From assembly GCA_937969395.1 (NCBI GenBank), contig CALBVI010000477.1, forward strand, positions 1-8,144: a DNA stretch of 8,144 nt, given 5' to 3'. Position numbers and translations under genes: made by a program. This document shows, piece after piece, positions 1 through 5,372 of this stretch. Below the pieces are notes generated by a model. That model searched no databases and was not told the origin of the DNA. It was given only the letters and a program-made list of their open reading frames with translations. Every line of letters starts with the position of its first letter. Position 1 is the first letter of the stretch. The DNA is from an uncultured Spongiibacteraceae bacterium. Its GTDB lineage: Bacteria > Pseudomonadota > Gammaproteobacteria > Pseudomonadales > Dasaniaceae.

Positions 1-1
1 T

Positions 2-853
2 GTTTCTACTCACAATTATGAACTGCGTTATTGGTTAGCCGCAGGTGGAATCCACCCCGGCTATTACGCACCACATAAAAGTGATGTCTCTGGACAAATT
101 GACGCCGAAGCATTTCTTTCTGTGACACCGCCACCACAAATGCCCGCAACACTTGAAGCGGGAACGATTTATGGTTACTGCGTAGGTGAACCTTGGAATC
201 AGCAAGCCGTATTTAAAGGCATCGGTGTTCCCGTTGTTACTGACTATGAAATTTGGAAAAACAATCCTGAAAAAGTATTCGGCCTCAGCTCAGACTTTGC
301 AGAGAAATACCCTAATACAACCATTCGTTTAACTCGCGCTTTAATTCGAGCAGCTATGTGGCTTGATGAAAATGATAATGCTAACCGCCCTGCGGCAGTG
401 AAAATATTATCGCAATCAAACTATGTTGGCGCTGATTATGACGTTATTGCCAACAGCATGACCGGCACTTTTGAGTACGAAAAAGGTGATAAGCGCGAAG
501 TACCTGACTTCAATGTATTTTTTCGCTACAACGCAACTTACCCTTTCTACTCAGATGCCATTTGGTACCTAACGCAAATGCGTCGCTGGGGACAAATCTC
601 CGAAGACAAGTCTGATGACTGGTATGTTGATATGGCGAAGAAAGTTTATCGCCCTGACCTTTATACCAAAGCAGCGCAGTCATTAATTGATGAGAAGTTA
701 GCCAACGCTGAAGACTTCCCTGACTTTGCAACAGAGGATGGTTTTAAACCACCGCAGCAAGGCTTTATTGATGAGATCGTTTTCGACGGCCAAAAACCTA
801 ACGAATATATCAATAAATTTTCGATTGGCTTGAAAAAAGGTGATGTGCTTTAA
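2..853 (+). CDS. nrtA: Nitrate ABC transporter substrate-binding protein NrtA, 5'-truncated by window edge
   Basis: This is the C-terminal part (283 residues visible) of the periplasmic or lipid-anchored solute-binding protein of a nitrate/nitrite ABC importer. The open frame runs in from base 2 without a stop. The GTG at 122 is only an internal Val codon, because the residues before it ([17 protein letters not shown], visible residues 4-20) are already typical NrtA. Other family hallmarks are [13 protein letters not shown] (42-54), [12 protein letters not shown] (57-68) and the segment around [11 protein letters not shown] (84-94). In the family these regions line the anion pocket, so the His, the CVGEPW turn and the Lys of NNPEK are likely ligand contacts; I recall this from family knowledge and have not aligned it. 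Full-length NrtA is about 440-460 residues, so roughly the first 160-180 are missing, including any signal peptide. CmpA (bicarbonate) and cyanate-binding paralogues are close relatives, but the context favours nitrate. nrtB follows 66 bases downstream. Confidence 0.93.
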   Translation, partial: VSTHNYELRYWLAAGGIHPGYYAPHKSDVSGQIDAEAFLSVTPPPQMPATLEAGTIYGYCVGEPWNQQAVFKGIGVPVVTDYEIWKNNPEKVFGLSSDFAEKYPNTTIRLTRALIRAAMWLDENDNANRPAAVKILSQSNYVGADYDVIANSMTGTFEYEKGDKREVPDFNVFFRYNATYPFYSDAIWYLTQMRRWGQISEDKSDDWYVDMAKKVYRPDLYTKAAQSLIDEKLANAEDFPDFATEDGFKPPQQGFIDEIVFDGQKPNEYINKFSIGLKKGDVL

Positions 854-863
854 GCACATCACC
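839..863 (+). terminator. Perfect 10-bp hairpin over the nrtA stop codon (attenuator or 3' stabiliser)
   Basis: GGTGATGTGC (839-848) is repeated inverted and without mismatch as GCACATCACC (854-863). The 5-base spacer TTTAA (849-853) contains the nrtA stop codon TAA (851-853). An imperfect T-rich stretch follows (867-886). Because nrtB continues on the same strand, this is more likely a partial terminator or an RNA 3'-end stabiliser than a full operon end. Such elements often allow more binding protein than membrane components to be made. The structure is seen directly; its role is inferred. Confidence 0.65.
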
Positions 864-891
864 ACCTTTATTTTAAATTTTGTTTAGTAAG

Positions 892-923
892 AAAGGATGA
901 TCAATATGAGTACCCCAGTATGA
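892..923 (+). promoter_or_regulatory. Ribosome-binding site and 5-codon mini-ORF overlapping the nrtB start
   Basis: AAAGGA (892-897) is well spaced (8 bases) for the ATG at 906, not for the nrtB ATG at 920, which is 22 bases away. The ATG at 906 opens a reading frame of only five codons (M-S-T-P-V) that stops at TGA 921-923. This overlaps the nrtB start as ATGA. Either nrtB is translated by termination-reinitiation coupling, or one base has been lost from the C run at 913-916. Restoring one C would fuse the mini-ORF to nrtB in frame. Confidence 0.6.
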
Positions 924-1918
924 GCATTACAGCATCTAGCAGCGAATCAACAACAATCACCGCTACTATGATTAAAAAGATAGCTAAACTCTTCAACAGT
1001 TTATCTCATCAATTGCTAATGCCTATAGTAGGCATATTGGTCTTCCTTATTTTTTGGACGGCAACAGCCCAGAATATCGATACATCATTAGGAAAGTTTC
1101 CTAACCCGGCCAATGTTTTTCAACAATTCTCTAGCCTCTATCAAGAACATGTTGATGAGCGAGTCAAGGCTGAGGCTTTTTATGAACGGCAAGAAATACG
1201 TAACAGCGATAGGCTAGCAAAAGACCCTAATTACCCAGTAAAGGTAAGACAGTACACTGGCAAAGAAACCATTCTCGATCAAATTGTTACTAGCTTAATT
1301 ACCGTCGCCTGCGGCTTTATTACCGCAGCAATTATTGCGATCCCACTAGGTATCGTATTGGGATTAAGCAAACCCATTAACAATGCATTAAATCCCATTA
1401 TTCAAATATTTAAACCAGTATCACCTTTAGCATGGTTGCCATTAGTCACCATGGTGGTAAGTGCAGTTTACGTTTCACCCGAACCCATGATTGCTAAATC
1501 TTTTTTAAACTCAATGATTACAGTCACTCTCTGCTGCCTGTGGCCCATGGTTATTAATACATCGGTTGGCGTTGTCACCATGGATCAAGATTTAGTCAAT
1601 GTTAGCCGAGTACTTCGCCTGCCGGCATTAAAACATGTGCAAAAAATTGTTATTCCAGCGTCGATACCGATGATTTTCACCGGTATGCGTTTATCCCTAG
1701 GTATTGCCTGGATGGTTTTAATCGCAGCGGAAATGCTAGCGCAAAGCCCCGGCCTTGGTAAATTCGTCTGGGATGAATTTCAAAATGGCAGTTCAGAATC
1801 CCTCAGTAGAATTATGGCTGCGGTTATCATCATTGGATTTATTGGCTTTTTATTAGACCGAGGGATGTTGCAACTACAGCGTTTTTTCTCTTGGGATAAA
1901 TCAGTCATCTTACGTTAA
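920..1918 (+). CDS. nrtB: Nitrate ABC transporter permease NrtB
   Basis: This inner-membrane permease (332 residues) forms the channel of the nitrate importer and pairs with NrtA and the downstream ATPase. The first hydrophobic segment is at about residues 32-50. A polar, charged loop follows at about 55-118; it is longer than I recall for cyanobacterial NrtB and is, I think, common in proteobacterial forms. More membrane segments lie at about 122-149, 170-186, 195-215, 252-273 and 298-313. The BPD-transport EAA loop, which docks on the ATPase, is clear at about 223-262: DLVNVSRVLRL, then IPASIPMIFTGMRL. LAWLPL (170-175) and IAAEML (268-273) are also typical of the NrtB/SsuC/TauC group. The start is uncertain: ATG 920 lacks its own ribosome-binding site and overlaps a mini-ORF, and ATG 968 (MIKKIAKL) is another option that keeps every membrane segment. 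Cyanate or taurine permeases are relatives, but the adjoining nrtA fixes the assignment. Confidence 0.92.
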   Translation: MSITASSSESTTITATMIKKIAKLFNSLSHQLLMPIVGILVFLIFWTATAQNIDTSLGKFPNPANVFQQFSSLYQEHVDERVKAEAFYERQEIRNSDRLAKDPNYPVKVRQYTGKETILDQIVTSLITVACGFITAAIIAIPLGIVLGLSKPINNALNPIIQIFKPVSPLAWLPLVTMVVSAVYVSPEPMIAKSFLNSMITVTLCCLWPMVINTSVGVVTMDQDLVNVSRVLRLPALKHVQKIVIPASIPMIFTGMRLSLGIAWMVLIAAEMLAQSPGLGKFVWDEFQNGSSESLSRIMAAVIIIGFIGFLLDRGMLQLQRFFSWDKSVILR

Positions 1919-1991
1919 CGATTACTGTTTTTATCGAGACAGAAAAATCGCACTAAGAACAGCACAAAGCATTAAAGAACAGGAATTCACT

Positions 1992-2873
1992 ATGAGTAAT
2001 ATAATTTTAGACATCAGTAAAATTGACATGCAGTTCCCTACGCCTGACGGACCATTTACTGCACTGAAAGATGTCAGTTTAAAAATTGAAGAAGGTGAAT
2101 TTGTTTCACTTATCGGTCACTCGGGTTGCGGAAAATCAACAGTACTCAATATTGTTGCTGGCTTATATCAAGCAACACTGGGCGGCGTTGCGCTTGAGGG
2201 TAAAGAAGTTAATGAGCCAGGGCCAGAAAGGGCCGTAGTCTTTCAAAACCACTCTTTATTACCCTGGCTTACCGCGTACCAAAATGTTGAACTTGCTGTC
2301 GATCAAGTATTTAGCCATGCCAATGGCAATTACAAGAGTAAAGAAGAGACTAAAGAATGGATTGAATACAACTTAAAGTTAGTGCACATGGATCACGCCA
2401 TGCACAAAAGACCTGATGAAATTTCTGGCGGCATGAAACAGCGTGTCGGTATTGCCAGAGCACTCGCCATGCAGCCAAAAGTATTACTGATGGACGAACC
2501 TTTCGGTGCGTTGGACGCATTGACGAGAGCTCACATGCAAGATTCCTTAATGGAAATTCAAAATGAATTAAATAATACCGTGATCATGATCACCCATGAT
2601 GTCGATGAAGCTGTCTTATTATCCGATCGCATTGTCATGATGACCAATGGCCCCGCCGCAACAATTGGCGAAATTTTAGATATAAATTTAGAGCGACCAC
2701 GTGAACGTCTCGCCTTAGCCAGCGATATTGAATACAACCGCCTTCGCTCTGAAGTACTTCGTTTTCTTTATGAAAAACAGCGCAAGGTTGACCACATTAC
2801 CAAAGAAGAAAAAATCAGCACTAAGACTAGCGCATCTGTAGATGGGAAAGTCGAAAATAATGAAGCTGCATAA
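1992..2873 (+). CDS. nrtD: Nitrate ABC transporter ATP-binding protein, single-domain NrtC/NrtD type
   Basis: This cytoplasmic ATPase (293 residues) powers the NrtAB importer. All ABC motifs are intact: Walker A GHSGCGKST (42-50), Q-loop Gln85 in VVFQNHSLLPW, signature ISGGMKQR (144-151), Walker B VLLMDEP (164-170) followed by the D-loop FGALD (171-175), and the switch His at 202 in ITHDVDEA. The QNHSLLPWLT stretch is typical of the nitrate/sulfonate/taurine subgroup. The protein has the NrtD (or NasD) layout and lacks the NrtA-like C-terminal regulatory domain of cyanobacterial NrtC, which makes that protein about 650 residues. The last 30 residues are a charged, Lys/Glu-rich tail that looks disordered. 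AGGA at 1981-1984, seven bases upstream, supports the start. It lies 73 bases after nrtB and 47 before the porin. The symbol is a choice between nrtC, nrtD and nasD naming schemes; the function is secure. Confidence 0.92.
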   Translation: MSNIILDISKIDMQFPTPDGPFTALKDVSLKIEEGEFVSLIGHSGCGKSTVLNIVAGLYQATLGGVALEGKEVNEPGPERAVVFQNHSLLPWLTAYQNVELAVDQVFSHANGNYKSKEETKEWIEYNLKLVHMDHAMHKRPDEISGGMKQRVGIARALAMQPKVLLMDEPFGALDALTRAHMQDSLMEIQNELNNTVIMITHDVDEAVLLSDRIVMMTNGPAATIGEILDINLERPRERLALASDIEYNRLRSEVLRFLYEKQRKVDHITKEEKISTKTSASVDGKVENNEAA

Positions 2874-2920
2874 CTTTTACTAAAATCACTTTTCAATATT
2901 TATACTTCTAGGAGATACAC

Positions 2921-4084
2921 ATGAAAAAATTCAACAACACATTACTTGCAGCTTCAATTGCTAGTCTTGCAGCAATGCAACCTGCCGTAGCGGCCGAATC
3001 CATTGCGGACGCTCTAAAAGGCTCAAAAGCAACAGGGGACTTTTTGTTGCGCTATGAAGACGTTGGCACTGATGCCGCTGACGTAGACGTGCTAAGTCTA
3101 CGTTCACGTTTTGGTTTTGTTACCGATACCTTCAACGGCTTTTCATTTACAGCAGAAGCTGAAGACGTAACGTTTATCGCCGGCATCGACGGCCCTCTTG
3201 CTTACGAGCCAGAAGTGACAGAAATTGATCAAGCCTTTCTTCAACACAAGACTGATACCGTCACGACTAAAGTTGGTCGTCAGGTGATTACGCTAGACGG
3301 TCATCGCTTTATTGGCCATGTTGGCTTCCGTCAGGATCGCCAAACTTTTGATGCTATTCGCACCCAGTTTTCACCAGCCAAAGATTTATCCGTTGATCTC
3401 TCTTATATTTTTCAGCGCAATCGAATTTTCGGTGAAGCACTTGATGCGGAATCTAGCGATGTATTAGTCAATGCCTCATATAAAACAGCAATAGGTAAAT
3501 TAGTAGGTTACGCCTATTTATTAGATGATGAGTCTCGCGATGAGCAATCAGACACATATGGCGTTAGCTTAGCCGGTGCAACAGGCGACAGTACTAAATT
3601 TCTTTATGCCTTCGAATATGCGACTCAATCAATCACTGACAGCGGCGTTGATTTTGATACCGATTATATGTTCGCTGAAGTCGGCGTTAGTGCTTCTGGC
3701 GTAACAGCTAAATTAGGTTATGAAGTTTTAGGCTCTGATGATGGCGCTGCTAGCTTCACCACACCACTGGCAACCTTGCATAAGTTCAACGGTTGGTCTG
3801 ACGTTTTCCTTGGCGGAACCTTTAACCCTACAGCGATGCCAAATGGCCTTGAAGACACTTACGTCAGTGTTGCAACAAAAATTGCAGGCATATCAGTTGC
3901 CGCCAACTATCACGACTATAGCGCCAGCGAAGGTTCTGCTAGTTATGGTGACGAATTTGGCTTTGTTCTTTCAAAAGCATTGAAAAGCGGCATCACAACA
4001 GGACTTAAATATTCAAGCTACTCAGCAGATACCTTCAGCGCTGACGTTGACAAGCTATGGGTATGGGCTGGCTACAAATTCTAA
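2921..4084 (+). CDS. Outer-membrane beta-barrel porin, alginate-export-like family
   Basis: This is a 387-residue outer-membrane protein. The N-terminus is a clear Sec signal peptide: MKK, a hydrophobic core (about 8-19), and a likely cut after AVA or AVAA (24-25). The mature part alternates polar and hydrophobic residues as in transmembrane beta-strands and ends in WVWAGYKF, a C-terminal Phe signal for barrel assembly. Inner motifs GRQVITLDGHRFIGHVGFRQ (about 119-138), HKFNGWSDVFL (about 287-297) and GLEDTYVSV (about 310-318) match, from memory, proteins annotated 'alginate export family'. In that family the name comes from AlgE, and many members sit with small-solute transporters. Here it lies 47 bases after the nitrate ATPase on the same strand with its own AGGAG (2910-2914). 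It therefore probably provides an outer-membrane route for nitrate or a related anion; that role is inferred. FmdC, the porin of formamide clusters, is another possible relative, given the FmdB-like gene at the right edge. Confidence 0.8.
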   Translation: MKKFNNTLLAASIASLAAMQPAVAAESIADALKGSKATGDFLLRYEDVGTDAADVDVLSLRSRFGFVTDTFNGFSFTAEAEDVTFIAGIDGPLAYEPEVTEIDQAFLQHKTDTVTTKVGRQVITLDGHRFIGHVGFRQDRQTFDAIRTQFSPAKDLSVDLSYIFQRNRIFGEALDAESSDVLVNASYKTAIGKLVGYAYLLDDESRDEQSDTYGVSLAGATGDSTKFLYAFEYATQSITDSGVDFDTDYMFAEVGVSASGVTAKLGYEVLGSDDGAASFTTPLATLHKFNGWSDVFLGGTFNPTAMPNGLEDTYVSVATKIAGISVAANYHDYSASEGSASYGDEFGFVLSKALKSGITTGLKYSSYSADTFSADVDKLWVWAGYKF

Positions 4085-4114
4085 TAAACGTTTATTAATC
4101 TCATACTAGTACTT

Positions 4115-4160
4115 GTTTTGATTAATGCCTGCAAAGGCATTAATCAAAACCTTTAAATTA
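4115..4160 (+). terminator. Strong hairpin, probable end of the nrt-porin operon
   Basis: GTTTTGATTAATGCCT (4115-4130) pairs perfectly over 16 bp with AGGCATTAATCAAAAC (4135-4150) around a GCAA tetraloop (a stable GNRA type). It starts 31 bases after the porin stop. The following CTTTAAATTA is only weakly T-rich, so termination may be inefficient or the hairpin may partly serve as an RNA 3'-end stabiliser. The T-run is on the + side only, which fits the nrt operon rather than the convergent cheX-like gene. Confidence 0.75.
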
Positions 4161-4553
4161 AATAACGCCTCTTTCGATTAACCCCCACCGCTATCAAAGC
4201 TATTCCTGTCGTTTTATCGCTTCCTGCTCTTCCTCTACGTTCCTCGCCTTGATAAGTAAATACTGCTTCACAAATACTGAAATCACAGTCATTTCAATAC
4301 CACAACTTAACTATCCTCGTAGTGAAAAAACGCTCACTGTGATTAATAAAGTTCGGCACTTATAAAACGGTATGTTTCTTCATTGAGGAAACTTAGATAA
4401 AAACGATTATATTAGGCGAGCATAGTAGAAAGGTGATGACAAAAAAACTGCAGCGGATATGAGCAACAACATAAACCAACACTATCGATAAATCTTGATA
4501 CTGTAAGTTTATATAACAACACAGACCCTATTAATACTTTTGAATTTTAACTC
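4151..4553. other. Convergent intergenic region, about 400 bases, no recognised gene
   Basis: I see no convincing coding frame, tRNA or mobile element between the operon hairpin and the cheX-like stop. Visible structure includes an inverted repeat AATCACAGT (4281-4289) / ACTGTGATT (4336-4344) with a 46-base spacer. The direct repeat AAATACTG occurs at 4258-4265 and 4272-4279. A weak 8-bp stem TAATACTT (4532-4539) / AAGTATTA (4556-4563) overlaps the end of the cheX-like gene and might help end its transcript. A 9-codon frame after AGAAAGG near 4427 is too short to call. A small RNA cannot be excluded from sequence alone. Confidence 0.5.
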
Positions 4554-5006
4554 TTAAGTATTATCTAAACAGACAACAACTGCTGCACTATAAGCTTTCC
4601 AATAAATCGGGATAACATAAGAGCGCAAAGCCGTCGGCAAATGAATATTACTGGTCGATCCTTCAATCATTATTGGGACAGAAATCATAAAATCTTGACC
4701 AAGTTCAGCGCGTGCATTCCCCGACAATGTATTAGCAACCTCACCCACCAAATCAAGCATATTTTCTTTTGATGTCTCTTTTTCACCTAAGCTCAATAAC
4801 AAGTGCGTTAACAGAACTTTAGGTGCAGTAAAATAAACCATGCCACGATAGGGCCCTGAAATACCAATCATGCCGGTAAAATCAAAAGACGTAAAATCCG
4901 TGTTTTCTATTAAATAGGGTGATCCCAGCTTTACATTTTTATCCGATGTAGATTGAAAATAGTTAACCACCGAGTCGACAAAAATTTTAACGACACCTTC
5001 AAACAT
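4554..5006 (-). CDS. CheX-like CheY-P phosphatase
   Basis: This 150-residue protein has the CheX/CheC/FliY-type fold signature. The family helix DLVGEVANTLSGNARAEL (about 85-102) carries the E-x-x-N pair (Glu89, Asn92) that in CheX and CheC catalyses dephosphorylation of CheY-P. The surrounding pattern also fits CheX: FTGMIGISGPYRGMVYFT (43-60), then a polar strand region IHLPTALRSYVIPIYW (121-136). It would act in the cytoplasm on the receiver encoded just upstream. Its ATG overlaps the end of the cheY-like gene by 8 bases. GGAGGGG (complement of 5011-5017) lies 4 bases before the start, so translation is probably coupled and efficient. Only one E-x-x-N helix is present, as in CheX rather than CheC. 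It is the last gene of the module. The family is clear and the partner is inferred from synteny. Confidence 0.85.
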   Translation of the reverse strand: MFEGVVKIFVDSVVNYFQSTSDKNVKLGSPYLIENTDFTSFDFTGMIGISGPYRGMVYFTAPKVLLTHLLLSLGEKETSKENMLDLVGEVANTLSGNARAELGQDFMISVPIMIEGSTSNIHLPTALRSYVIPIYWKAYSAAVVVCLDNT

Positions 5007-5370
5007 GCTGCCCCTCCGTTAGTTTTAATAGTGCATCACTCAACTCTTTTTCAGTAAAGGGCTTGCAGAGAAATCCTCGCGCGCCACATTCAAGCGCTTC
5101 AATACCTGTGGCTATATCTGATAAAGCCGAAACAACTAATATTCTCAAACTAGGATCCCGTTTAATTAATTCGGAGACGCATTCTATGCCATCCATTTTC
5201 GGCATTGTAATATCCATGGTGACCACTTGCGGCTTAAATTGTTCAAACAGAGAAATTGCCTCTTCTCCGTTTTTAGCTGACGCGACCACTTCAAAAACAC
5301 CAAGGTCACATTCTCGCTGTATTTTTCGGCGAATAATATTGGAATCATCAACAATCATTAATTTAAGCAT
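4999..5370 (-). CDS. CheY-like stand-alone response regulator
   Basis: This is a single receiver domain (123 residues) without an output domain. The acidic pocket Asp8-Asp9 (IVDDS), phospho-acceptor Asp53 (VVTMDITMPKMDG), the Ser81 switch residue (VVSALS) and Lys103 (CKPF) are all in place. The usual Tyr/Phe switch position is Phe100, so it should be phosphorylatable. It starts 2 bases after the kinase stop codon and overlaps the cheX-like gene by 8 bases, with no strong ribosome-binding site of its own, which suggests translational coupling to the kinase. The likely donor is the Hpt domain of the adjacent kinase and the likely eraser is the CheX-like protein. Its downstream target is not visible: it could bind a flagellar motor or another protein, or pass phosphate back through the Hpt. 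It should not be called the chemotaxis CheY, because no che or flagellar genes are in the window. Confidence 0.92.
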   Translation of the reverse strand: MLKLMIVDDSNIIRRKIQRECDLGVFEVVASAKNGEEAISLFEQFKPQVVTMDITMPKMDGIECVSELIKRDPSLRILVVSALSDIATGIEALECGARGFLCKPFTEKELSDALLKLTEGQHV

Positions 5371-5372
5371 AA

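Noticed and set aside
510..731. 73-residue open frame on the minus strand
   Set aside because: It lies wholly inside nrtA, has no family resemblance and no ribosome-binding context.
122..853. GTG at 122 as the start of the first gene
   Set aside because: The same frame is open back to base 2 and the residues before 122 are typical NrtA, so the gene is cut by the window edge and does not start at 122.
3738..3983. 81-residue open frame on the plus strand
   Set aside because: It is an out-of-frame shadow of the porin gene.
4336..4344. CRP/FNR half-site TGTGA
   Set aside because: No properly spaced second half-site is present and no gene start lies downstream.
4433..4462. Nine-codon frame with a purine-rich upstream stretch
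   Set aside because: It is too short, has no recognisable product, and no other evidence for translation was seen.
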